Part shown: one piece after another, positions 8,629 to 16,900 of the stretch | Layout: every line of letters starts with the position of its first letter | Position numbering within the stretch: position 1 is the first letter of the stretch | NCBI RefSeq assembly: GCF_002870965.1 | Contig: NZ_PHSO01000005.1 | Coordinates: forward strand, 558,001-622,000 | Source of the DNA: Tsuneonella flava | Lineage (GTDB): Bacteria; Pseudomonadota; Alphaproteobacteria; Sphingomonadales; Sphingomonadaceae | DNA: 64,000 nucleotides | Direction: 5' to 3' | Translations under genes and position numbers: made by a program | Notes under the pieces: generated by a model | What the model saw: the letters and a program-made list of their open reading frames with translations, nothing else | What the model was told of the DNA's origin: nothing | The model's database searches: none

Positions 8629-9573
8629 TCAGCCCGCTACGGTTTCGTTGAACCGGCCATAGCGGCGGAAACGGGTCATCCAGCGATCGAGGAACAGGCC
8701 CAGCGGGCGCGGCGCGATGCCGAGCTGCTTCATACCCGGCAGCTTGCCACCGGGAACGTTGCCCTGCTTCAGCATGGCCCACTGATCGCTGTTCATCGGG
8801 GTGCCCGGCAGCGCCGCAAACAGTGCCGAGAGCGAATCGGGCATCTCGATGAAGGTCCGCTTGCGATGCTGGCTCGCGGCGATCCGCTGGTGCAGCGTCA
8901 GCATCGTGATGGCTTCCGGGCCGGCGATCTCGAAGGTCTTGCCACCAAACGCCGCCGGATTGGCCAGCGCCACCACCACAGCCTCTGCCGCGTCGTCCAC
9001 GAACAGCGGCTGGAGCGGGGCATGGGGGGCGAACACCGGCAGGACACGGAAAGTCGATACCAACCCGGCGAACATCTGGATGAAGTGGTCGTCATCCCCG
9101 AACAGGATCGACGGGCGCAGGATCGTCGCTTTGGGAAACGCTGCCAGTACTTCGGCTTCGCCAGCGGCCTTGGCCTGAGCATAGCCGCTGGGCGATTCGC
9201 TATCGGCCCCGATGGCACTGACATGGACCAGTGCGGCTACCCCTGCTGCGGCAGCGGCCTGAGCGACAGTGCCGGCACCATCGGCCATTGTCGCTTTCAG
9301 GTCGCCCTCAAACGCGCCGACGAGGTTGACCACGGCATCGGCCCCGCGCACCGCAAATGCGACTGTGTCCGGCTTGGTCACGTCGCATGGCAGGAACTCG
9401 ATCTGCCCCAGTTGCGCCAGCGGCTTGAGCTTGAATGCCCGTTCCGGGTGGCGGCTGGCAATGCACAGCCGTGCCCCGCGTTCCAGCAGCGCCTGCGCGA
9501 CATGATCGCCAAGGAAACCGCTGCCGCCGATGATTGTCACCAGCTTGCCATTCAGGGGATCGCGAGATGCCAT
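8629..9573 (-). CDS. complex I NDUFA9-like NAD(P)-binding protein
   Basis: A 314-residue atypical short-chain dehydrogenase. It starts with the dinucleotide-binding loop VTIIGGSGFLGDHVAQALLERG, followed by AVVNLVGAFEGDL and HVSAIGADSESPSGYAQAKAAGEAEV, where the Y-x-x-x-K pair is kept. This is the alphaproteobacterial NDUFA9-like family, related to an accessory subunit of respiratory complex I. The bacterial role is inferred from homology. It stands alone on the minus strand between nfeD and the tRNA promoter region. Confidence 0.87.
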   Translation of the reverse strand: MASRDPLNGKLVTIIGGSGFLGDHVAQALLERGARLCIASRHPERAFKLKPLAQLGQIEFLPCDVTKPDTVAFAVRGADAVVNLVGAFEGDLKATMADGAGTVAQAAAAAGVAALVHVSAIGADSESPSGYAQAKAAGEAEVLAAFPKATILRPSILFGDDDHFIQMFAGLVSTFRVLPVFAPHAPLQPLFVDDAAEAVVVALANPAAFGGKTFEIAGPEAITMLTLHQRIAASQHRKRTFIEMPDSLSALFAALPGTPMNSDQWAMLKQGNVPGGKLPGMKQLGIAPRPLGLFLDRWMTRFRRYGRFNETVAG

Positions 9574-9712
9574 TGCTTGCCTCGATAGGGGTATAATTCA
9601 GACTGTTGTTATCGCCCTGCCAAAACCTACCGCCTCCTGCAACACCGCATCGTGCGTCAGGGCATGCGCGGTGGGTTTCTGCGGTAATGTGTAGTTCGTC
9701 ATGCGATCGTCG

Positions 9713-9742
9713 TTGACAACCCCCCGCCACCCCAGCTATCGG
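9713..9742 (+). promoter_or_regulatory. candidate promoter of tRNA-Leu
   Basis: A perfect TTGACA at 9713-9718 is followed after 18 bp by TATCGG at 9737-9742, about 45 bp upstream of the tRNA. The spacing fits a sigma-70-type promoter and the only downstream gene on this strand is the tRNA. Confidence 0.5.
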
Positions 9743-9787
9743 CGCGCCCCTACCCGCAGCTGGCTTCGATGACCGGCTCGATTGTGT

Positions 9788-9874
9788 GCCCAGATGGCGG
9801 AATTGGTAGACGCACCGTCTTCAGGTGGCGGCGCTCGCAAGGGCGTGGAGGTTCGAGTCCTCTTCTGGGCACCA
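9788..9874 (+). tRNA. tRNA-Leu (anticodon CAG)
   Basis: An 87-nt class II tRNA with encoded CCA. The acceptor arm GCCCAGA pairs with TCTGGGC, the D-loop has GGAATTGGTAGAC, and the anticodon stem CCGTC/GGCGG holds loop TTCAGGT with CAG. A variable arm and the T-arm GGTTCGAGTCC complete the fold. It decodes CUG. Its 3' end is the likely integration target of the integrase gene 165 bp downstream. Confidence 0.97.
9840..9874 (+). other. probable attL: 3' part of tRNA-Leu at the element's left end
   Basis: The integrase next to the tRNA belongs to the P4 type, which recombines into tRNA 3' ends and restores the tRNA with an identical sequence at the junction. The T-arm to CCA segment is therefore the expected attachment core. 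A second copy should mark the right end of the element. I saw none inside this window, so the element should continue past 64000. The exact core length cannot be fixed here. Confidence 0.5.
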
Positions 9875-9991
9875 TTTGTTCTTCTCACGTTCTCCCAAAT
9901 AATCTATAAAACCCGCAGAAATCCTAGGGATTTGGCCCTTGGATCGTTCCGGATCGTCCCGCCTGTTCTCGGGGCTTCCAGACACTTTTGT

Positions 9992-10035
9992 GGGCCTTTT
10001 GAGGCCGTTTCGCAAAGGCCCAGATGAAAAGGCCC
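9992..10035 (+). promoter_or_regulatory. integrase leader with two competing hairpins
   Basis: GGGCCTTTT at 9992-10000 can pair with AAAGGCCC at 10014-10021, leaving the AAGG ribosome site of int free. It can instead pair with AAAAGGCCC at 10027-10035, which buries that site. Only one pairing can form at a time. The arrangement suggests switchable translation of the integrase; this is inference from sequence complementarity. Confidence 0.45.
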
Positions 10036-10039
10036 CCAC

Positions 10040-11263
10040 ATGCCGCTGACAGATACTCGCCTCCGCGCACTTAAGCCCAAAGATAAGCCGTACAAGGTAA
10101 CCGATGAGCGCGGCCTATATGTTGAGGTCACGCCGACCGGCAGCAAGCTTTGGCGATTCCGATACCGGATCGGCGGTGCGCAAAAGAAGCTCTGCATCGG
10201 CAGCTATCCCGAAATCAGCCTCAAGCAAGCGCGAGACGTGGCCTACGAGGCACGACGAACTGTTGCTTCTGGCGGCGACCCGGCCTTTGAGAAGCGGAAG
10301 CGGAAAATCCGCGCCGAGTTCCTTTCTGCACAGACGTTCGAGGCAGTCGCACGTGAGTATATCGAACAGATGATGGTCCAGAATGGCCGTGCCGATGGCA
10401 CGATCGTCAAGGCCAATTATTTCCTCGACAAGCTTGCGCCTGCCATCGGGAACAGACCCATCCACGAGATCGAGCCGTTCGAAGTCCTGGCTCCTCTCAA
10501 ACGACTGGAAGCCACCGGTAAGCACGAGACTGCGAAGAAATGCCGCTCGTTCGCAGGCCGCGTGTTTCGCTACGGTGTCGCTACTACCCGCTGCAAATCC
10601 GATCCGACCAGTATGCTGAAGGGTGCTCTCGTAACGCCGAGAGCCACGCATTATGCAGCCATCCTTGAGCCCACCGAGTTAGGCGGGCTGCTGCGCGCAA
10701 TCGACGACTTCACTGGCTACATGGTGACGAAGTTAGCTTTGCAGATCGCGCCGCATGTGTTCGTGCGCCCCGGCGAACTCCGGCACGCCGAATGGCATGA
10801 GATCGACCTTGTCGATGGGGTCTGGAAAATTCCTGCCGGTAAAATGAAAGCGCGTCGAGCGCATGCTGTCCCGCTTTCCAAGCAGGTTAGAGGCTATCTT
10901 ACTGATCTGGCCGAGATGCTCGGCCGCGAAGGTTATGTCTTCCCGTCTGCGCGCAGCTCCAAGCGTCCTATGAGTGAAAACACGCTCAATGCGGCATTCC
11001 GTCGCATGGGATATTCGAAGGAAGAAGTCACCGCGCACGGACTCCGGGCGACAGCATCGACATTCCTGAACGAGTCGGGACTCTGGAATCCGGATGCGAT
11101 CGAGCGCGCCCTGGCACATGGCGACAGCAATGTCGTGCGTGGCATCTACCATCGCGGCAAACATTGGGACGAGCGGGTGCGCATGGCTCAATGGTGGAGC
11201 GACTACCTTGATGAGCTCCGGACAGGAGGAAAGGTCATCGTGGGAAAGTTTGCGAAGGGTTGA
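10040..11263 (+). CDS. P4-type tyrosine integrase (DUF4102 N-terminal domain)
   Basis: A 407-residue integrase. The N-terminus MPLTDTRLRALKPKDKPYKV and GSKLWRFRYRIGGAQKKLCIGSYPEISLKQAR form the DUF4102 arm-binding domain, and the core-binding domain covers about residues 100-200. The catalytic domain shows the first Arg in RPGELRHAEWHEID, His/Arg in TAHGLRATASTFLNE, and the Tyr in VRGIYHRGKHWDERVRMAQWW. It catalyses element integration and excision at the adjacent tRNA-Leu. All catalytic residues are present, so it looks functional. Its leader can form alternative hairpins around the ribosome site. Confidence 0.96.
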   Translation: MPLTDTRLRALKPKDKPYKVTDERGLYVEVTPTGSKLWRFRYRIGGAQKKLCIGSYPEISLKQARDVAYEARRTVASGGDPAFEKRKRKIRAEFLSAQTFEAVAREYIEQMMVQNGRADGTIVKANYFLDKLAPAIGNRPIHEIEPFEVLAPLKRLEATGKHETAKKCRSFAGRVFRYGVATTRCKSDPTSMLKGALVTPRATHYAAILEPTELGGLLRAIDDFTGYMVTKLALQIAPHVFVRPGELRHAEWHEIDLVDGVWKIPAGKMKARRAHAVPLSKQVRGYLTDLAEMLGREGYVFPSARSSKRPMSENTLNAAFRRMGYSKEEVTAHGLRATASTFLNESGLWNPDAIERALAHGDSNVVRGIYHRGKHWDERVRMAQWWSDYLDELRTGGKVIVGKFAKG

Positions 11264-11399
11264 TAGGAAGAAGGAATTTTTTCTCAGCCAATGCAGGACC
11301 GAAGGCTCAGGATTAGCCCTATCAGGGACACTGACGCGAGCAAGGCGAACTCAATTCTGATGCCCCAGACTTTAAGCCAATTCCGCATCGTGCTGAGCC

Positions 11400-11594
11400 T
11401 CAGCTCGTAGAGCTTTGGCAGCTAAGCTGATCGAAGCGCTCAGCAACAGTCTTCCACGTTGCTATGCCTGCCTCGTTCCCTTCGTTGGATAGCCGCTGGA
11501 TTTGCTGCGCGATATACGCGGTTCCCTCTTCGCCATGGTTCTTTTCGACCCAGAGCGCGACGGCCCACAATTCCTGATCGCGGTTCAGCACCAT
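11400..11594 (-). CDS. small element-borne protein, DUF6961-like
   Basis: A 64-residue protein starting MVLNRDQELWAVALWVEKNHG. The ELWA-ALWVEK-HG pattern followed by a helix with AYIAQQIQRL and a final WKTVAERF segment resembles a small helical family (annotated DUF6961 in sphingomonads, from memory). It overlaps the 3' end of the thermonuclease gene by 10 bp, so the two are translated together. Function unknown. Confidence 0.6.
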   Translation of the reverse strand: MVLNRDQELWAVALWVEKNHGEEGTAYIAQQIQRLSNEGNEAGIATWKTVAERFDQLSCQSSTS

Positions 11595-12136
11595 GGTTCT
11601 CGCCTCCCGGTCCAGGTTCGCGCCAGGCCTTCGCTGACCAGCTGATCGCCAAGCGAGCGGCCGCCGCGCGTTACAACCCGCAATTTGCGACCGTACTGAT
11701 CCTCGTCTCTGCTACCGATGGTCCTCAGTTCAAAGGGCCCGCCATTCAGTAATTCGACAAGGCGGTGCGTCGCGCGCATGCCGAGCTGGTACTCATAGTC
11801 GCAACGAGGCTCGCTGATCTCGGGAGTGTCGATGTCGGCAATCCGGATCTTCACGCCATCAAGCCAGAAAGTATCTCCATCCACGACGCATGTGCGTCGG
11901 ATGGATCCGCAGATGTCGAATTGTGGGGAGCTTGCTTGCTGGAATAAAGCCTGAGGCTGCTGATCGTCGTTAGCAAGGCTGGCATCATGGACTGGCCAGT
12001 TGAGTGCCAGCATCCCTCCAGCAAATACGATCGCGAATGCTCCCAAACCCAACGCGATCTCCTTTCTCAGCTTCCGGCGCTTCTGTGCCTTCAACGCCTT
12101 GCGAAAGTCGAACGGCTTACCGGGGGTCTCATTCAC
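11585..12136 (-). CDS. membrane-anchored thermonuclease (SNase-like)
   Basis: A 183-residue protein with a basic N-terminus, one membrane segment (about residues 30-50, ALGLGAFAIVFAGGMLALNW) and a C-terminal staphylococcal-nuclease domain. The core VVDGDTFWLDGVKIRIADIDTPEI carries the Asp and Arg of the active site, and YGRKLRVV carries the second Arg region. It probably degrades DNA or RNA outside the inner membrane. The start is a GTG. Such nucleases are common in the accessory part of sphingomonad integrative elements, usually near the integrase. Its role in transfer is unproven. Confidence 0.85.
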   Translation of the reverse strand: MNETPGKPFDFRKALKAQKRRKLRKEIALGLGAFAIVFAGGMLALNWPVHDASLANDDQQPQALFQQASSPQFDICGSIRRTCVVDGDTFWLDGVKIRIADIDTPEISEPRCDYEYQLGMRATHRLVELLNGGPFELRTIGSRDEDQYGRKLRVVTRGGRSLGDQLVSEGLARTWTGRREPWC

Positions 12137-12200
12137 TAGCGTTGTCCGTCTTCATACCGGCACACTATTTCAGACAATAGCCGGAAATCAGGCAGTTTCG

Positions 12201-12785
12201 TCAATTGTAGGTACCAATTGCTTGCCAACGTCCCAACACAGACCGGACATATTGCGGCGTTTCACCATTTTTCGGAATACCGCGTGATCGGGAGACGGCA
12301 CCTGGGCCCGCATTGTAAGCAGCCAAGGCCAGGTGGACCGCGTCGAACCGGTCCAACATATCGCGAAGGTACCTGGCGCCACCGTCGATCGATGCAAGAG
12401 GGTCATGACGGTTCCGGACGCCCAGTTCTCGCGCCGTGGCCGGCATAAGCTGAGCAAGCCCGGCAGCACCAGCTGGACTCACAGCCATCGGATTGAAGCG
12501 GGACTCAGCCCAGATGAGAGCACGAAGCAGGTTGGTCGGAAGCCCGTACCGGCGCTCAGCCTCGGCTATTGCCGCCATATACAGGCCTTCCCGGTAGGAT
12601 ACGTCTGCTGGCCCGGCCTGGTAGATCGCAGGAAGATACTGCCTTGCTGGCTGCCGGTCCGTCTTCGGCGGAACGATCGCGTGCTCGAACAAGGTGAAAT
12701 CCTGGGCGCGGACTTGCTGTGAGGTGGTCGCGATCATCCCCAGACAGGCGACCGCTATCGCGGTCCGACGATTGAGGCAGGTCAT
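12201..12785 (-). CDS. lytic murein transglycosylase (SLT/GH23 fold)
   Basis: A 194-residue secreted enzyme with a signal peptide (MTCLNRRTAIAVACLGMIAT...VRA). The soluble lytic transglycosylase core has the catalytic Glu in ALIWAESRFNPMAVSPAGAAGLAQLMPATARELG, then ASIDGGARYLRDMLDRF and LALAAYNAGPGAV. It cleaves peptidoglycan, and in mobile elements proteins of this kind (VirB1-like) open the wall for a transfer apparatus. The ATG at 12785 is chosen because it begins the signal peptide; the longer frame upstream is antisense to the next gene's leader. Confidence 0.88.
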   Translation of the reverse strand: MTCLNRRTAIAVACLGMIATTSQQVRAQDFTLFEHAIVPPKTDRQPARQYLPAIYQAGPADVSYREGLYMAAIAEAERRYGLPTNLLRALIWAESRFNPMAVSPAGAAGLAQLMPATARELGVRNRHDPLASIDGGARYLRDMLDRFDAVHLALAAYNAGPGAVSRSRGIPKNGETPQYVRSVLGRWQAIGTYN

Positions 12786-12922
12786 CTCGAGTGGTGCTCC
12801 ATTGATTCGAATCGCGATAGAACATAAAGAGAACATATGTCTGTAGGAAAGCCGCGAATGTTTGTCTTTGGGAGAGGAGAGGAACGCTGATGAGGGGCCA
12901 CTTTGCATGCTGAGGAGCTCGC

Positions 12923-13831
12923 ATGTCCCTGTCTGTCCAAACTCATCCCAACCGGTCGCTTGCCGAGACCGCCCGTCGCATTTGTGAATCGCGAGGGGGC
13001 AAATGGTCCGGCACAAAGGGCATGGCCTGTTGCCCCGCGCACGATGACCGCATGCCGTCACTCGGTGTGTCGCTCGGCCGACAGGCCATCCTCTTCCACT
13101 GTTTCGCGGGATGCGATCAGCAGAGCGTGCTGGCTGCTCTGGCGCGTGAAGGTTTCGAGGCACCGACGCTCTTTTCAGGTTCTGCGACTACCGAAGGTCC
13201 CGAGCAGACCCGAACGCGCAAACCCTCGGCGGCAGCGCTGAGGATCTGGCGTGATGCACAGCCACTGCGTGCCAGCCCGGCAAAGGCCTATCTGGAGAGC
13301 CGCGGAATCCTCGCCGCATCTCAGGCGCTCCGCTTCCATCCACAAACGCCACTTGGTCCGAAGGGTCGCACCCGCTTTTTGCTGGCTATGATTGCGGCGG
13401 TCAGCCTCGACGAGGGGCCGATCGCCATCCATCGCACGTTCCTTTCGGGCATTGCCAAGGCCGACTTCGACAAGCCGAAACGCGCGCTTGGCGCGCTCGG
13501 TGAAGCTGCTGTTCGCCTTTTTGCTCCGGTTTCCGGCAAGCTCGGCCTTGCTGAAGGGATCGAGAGCGCGATGTCGGCCTACGCTCTCACCGGCATTCCT
13601 GTCTGGGCGACTCTGGGGAATGAGCGCTTTGGCCTCGTCAGCGTGCCCGAGAGCGTGACCGACCTTCACCTCTTCGTCGATCATGATGCGGGCGGCGAGC
13701 TGGCTGCCTCGCGTGGCCTGGCCGCTTATGCCCGCGATGGACGGACGATCCACGTTCGCAAACCATCCTCACGCGACACCGACTGGAACGATGAACTTAA
13801 AGCATGGCTGCGCCGCAAAGCGGCGCGGTAG
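12923..13831 (+). CDS. CHC2 zinc-ribbon / Toprim primase-like protein (DUF7146 type)
   Basis: A 302-residue protein with a DnaG-like arrangement. The N-terminal zinc ribbon is seen in RICESRGGKWSGTKGMACCPAHDDRMPSLGV and FHCFAGCDQQ. The middle DUF7146 segment is AYLESRGI...LRFHP. The Toprim domain has the Glu in GLAEGIESAMSA and the Asp pair in LFVDHDAGG. It may synthesise primers or nick and process DNA during element replication. RBS GAGGAG lies 8 bp before the ATG. It opens the plus-strand maintenance module with the strawberry-notch helicase and ParB. Confidence 0.85.
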   Translation: MSLSVQTHPNRSLAETARRICESRGGKWSGTKGMACCPAHDDRMPSLGVSLGRQAILFHCFAGCDQQSVLAALAREGFEAPTLFSGSATTEGPEQTRTRKPSAAALRIWRDAQPLRASPAKAYLESRGILAASQALRFHPQTPLGPKGRTRFLLAMIAAVSLDEGPIAIHRTFLSGIAKADFDKPKRALGALGEAAVRLFAPVSGKLGLAEGIESAMSAYALTGIPVWATLGNERFGLVSVPESVTDLHLFVDHDAGGELAASRGLAAYARDGRTIHVRKPSSRDTDWNDELKAWLRRKAAR

Positions 13832-13852
13832 AGGAGAGAGAGCTTCTCGAAT

Positions 13853-13896
13853 TCCTGATCCGGCAGAGGGCGTGTCCCGATGCCCTCATCAGGAGG
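13853..13896 (+). promoter_or_regulatory. SD-sequestering leader of the strawberry-notch gene
   Basis: TCCTGAT (13853-13859) can pair with ATCAGGA (13888-13894), which contains most of the AGGAGG ribosome site. An inner stem GAGGGC/GCCCTC (13866-13871, 13882-13887) stacks inside. A purine-rich GAGGAGAGAGAGCTT box lies just upstream. The same layout recurs before ardC, the DUF2493 gene and others. Confidence 0.5.
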
Positions 13897-13906
13897 ACGA
13901 ATTGCC

Positions 13907-16900
13907 ATGTTTCAATCAGACCTGTTTCCCGCTGGCGAGCAGTTGCCGTCAGTGCCATTGGCTTACGCTGTCGGCGCCAAGATTGCCGAGCTTCTTGCTT
14001 CGGGACGTCATCTTACTCGTGCCGAAATTTCCGGGCTGTTCGCCGAAGAGACCGGCGTCATGGACTGGGGAAGTGCCTGGACCATCGACGACCACAACAA
14101 CGCCGTAGAGATCGGCGCACTGCTCTGGCTTCGTGAGTCTTCTCGCATCGATCTGGCGACAAGGGTACACGAAGCCGAAGCGCGGTTCGACTGGCTCGAA
14201 GCAGCCTTGCCGCCGCGGCACGTACGCAGTGAAGGACAGGTCGAGCTCCAGCAGTTCTCGACCCCGCCAATGCTGGCCTGGCTGATGGCGAAGGCCGCAG
14301 CTGTCTGCGCGCAAGACACGCTCCTCGAACCGTCCGCAGGCAATGGTGCCCTTGCCCTATGGGGCAGCGTCCGGAAGGCCTCATTGGTCCTCAACGAGAT
14401 CGATCCGGCAAGACGAGACGGCCTCAGCCACATCTTCCCCGCAGCCGCGATCACCAAGCATGACGGGGAACTGATTGCCGATCTGCATCGGGGCCCCGTT
14501 CCGTCTGTCGTGTTGATGAACCCGCCGTTCGCCCGCAGCCAGGAACGCGGCAAGGATGGCGAGACGGCGCAGCGCCACCTTCGTAGTGCAATCCGGACCG
14601 CCGCCAGTGGCGCGAGGATTGTCGCCATCATGCCCGAAGGCTTCAATGCTTCCACCTTCGCCGAGGCACAGGACGAAGCGTCGCTGCTCCTCGATGTCCG
14701 GCTGCAGCAGGCTTTTCGTCGGACAGGAACGGGGATCGTTGTTCGCCTGGTCGTGGTCGACAAGGTGTCGACTGCGCCCTCGTCAGCGATCACCGGAGAT
14801 ACTGCCGACCTCATCTCGCTCCACGAACTTGTCACGGAGCTACCGCCACGAGCGCGAACCTCCGCCAGCCTCCATCGACTGCCAGTCGGCAAGCCAGTGC
14901 GCTTCCTTGGCAAGACGTCGACCCAACGCACGCCGGTCCGGCCGGTGGCGCCGTTTGCAGCGAGACCAGCAGCCACAGCAAATGCGGTCGACCTAACCTA
15001 TTCGGTCCTCGCCGACCCCGCGCCGGTGCCTGAACAGTCGGGCATTTATCTGCCTTACCGGCCAAGCCGCATCGCGTTCGAAGACGCGCCGGTCCATCCC
15101 ACCCCGCTGGTGGAATCGGTCGCCATGGGTTCGGTCGCGGTGCCCCAGCCGGATGTTAGCCCGCGCCTTCTCGCAAATTGGCGGGCCGATGGCCTTCTGT
15201 CCGAAGCGCAATGCGAGACACTGGTCTACGCCGCCCAGGCATTCGCGCGCGATCTTCCGGGCCGATTCAAGGTCAGCCAGGAAGGCACCGCGCTGGAACT
15301 GTCCGAAGATGGTCACGAATACCGCCAGGGCTTCTTCCTTGGCGACGGAACCGGAGCGGGCAAGGGACGACAGATCGCCGCGGTTATCATGGATCGCTGG
15401 CTCGCAGGCGAGCGGCGTCATGTCTGGATCACCAAAAACGAGGCGTTGCTCGAAGATGCGCGCCGCGACTGGGAAGCGCTTGGCGGGCTGCCGCTCGACA
15501 TCCAGCCGCTCTCGCGCTGGAAACTCGGCCGCCCCGTAACGATGTCCGAAGGCATCCTCTTCGTCACCTACCCGACGCTGCGCTCGGGGCGTGCCGAGGA
15601 TACGCGGCTCGACCAGATCCTTGCCTGGGCGGGCGAGGATTTCGATGGCGTGATCGCTTTCGACGAAGCCCACGCCATGGCCAATGCGCTCGGCGGCTCT
15701 TCAATCCGCGGCAAGGTCAAGAGCTCCGAACAAGGGATGGCGGGCCTCAGGCTGCAGAACCATCTCCCGCGCGCCCGCGTGCTCTATGCTTCTGCCACCG
15801 GCGCTTCGGATATCGCCAACCTCGGTTACACCTCACGGCTTGGTCTCTGGGGACCCGAGACCGCCTTTCCGACCCACGAGGCGTTCATGACCGAGATCCG
15901 CGCTGGCGGCGTCGCGGCGATGGAGCTCGTCGCGCGCGATCTCAAGGCCCAGGGGCTCTATCTCGCCCGTGCGCTGTCCTTCGCCGGGGTCGAGTACGAA
16001 ATTCTCGAACACAACCTGACCGAAGCGCAGGTACGGATCTACGATGCCTATGCCGATGCCTGGGCGATCATTCACCGCAACCTCGAAGCTGCGCTCGAAG
16101 CAACCCGCGTGGTCGACGAGGACAGCGGCGATACGCTCAATCGGAACGCCAAGGCTGCGGCGCTGTCGATTTTCGAAGGCACCAAGCAGCGCTTCTTTGC
16201 CCAGCTACTGCTCTCGATAAAACTGCCGAGCCTGATCCCCGCGATGGAAACAGCGCTTGGCGAAGGTCATTCGGTTGTCGTGCAGCTGGTCTCGACCGCC
16301 GAGGCCATGCTCGACCGACGTCTTGCCGACCTCTCTGACGAGGAACGCGAAGCGCTCGAACTCGATCTCAGTCCTGCTCAGTACGTTATCGACTACCTTG
16401 CGAAGAGCTTCCCGGTGCGCCTGATGCAGGTCTTCGCCGACGATGACGGCAATCTTCGCTCCGAGGCGATGAGCGACGAGGAGGGCAATCCCGTCTTCTG
16501 CCCGCGCGCCATTGCCGTGCGCGATGCGCTGATCGAGCAGCTTTGCGCACTGCCGCCCATTGCCACCGCGCTCGATGCGATTATCGAGCATTTCGGAACC
16601 GACGCAGTGGCCGAAGTCACGGGCCGGACCCGCCGGCTTGTCCTGGGCCGCGATGGTGAGCAGCGCCTCGAACGGCGTAGCCCCAGCGCCAATGTCTCAG
16701 AAGCGCAAAGCTTTATGGAAGGGACCAAGCGCATCCTGGTCTTCTCGGATGCGGGCGGCACGGGCCGCTCCTACCATGCCGACCTTGGCTGCCGGAACCA
16801 GCAGCGCCGTGTTCATTTCCTGCTCGAGCCGGGCTGGCGCGCCGACAACGCGATCCAGGGTCTCGGCCGCACCAACCGCACCAACCAGGCCTCGGCCCCG

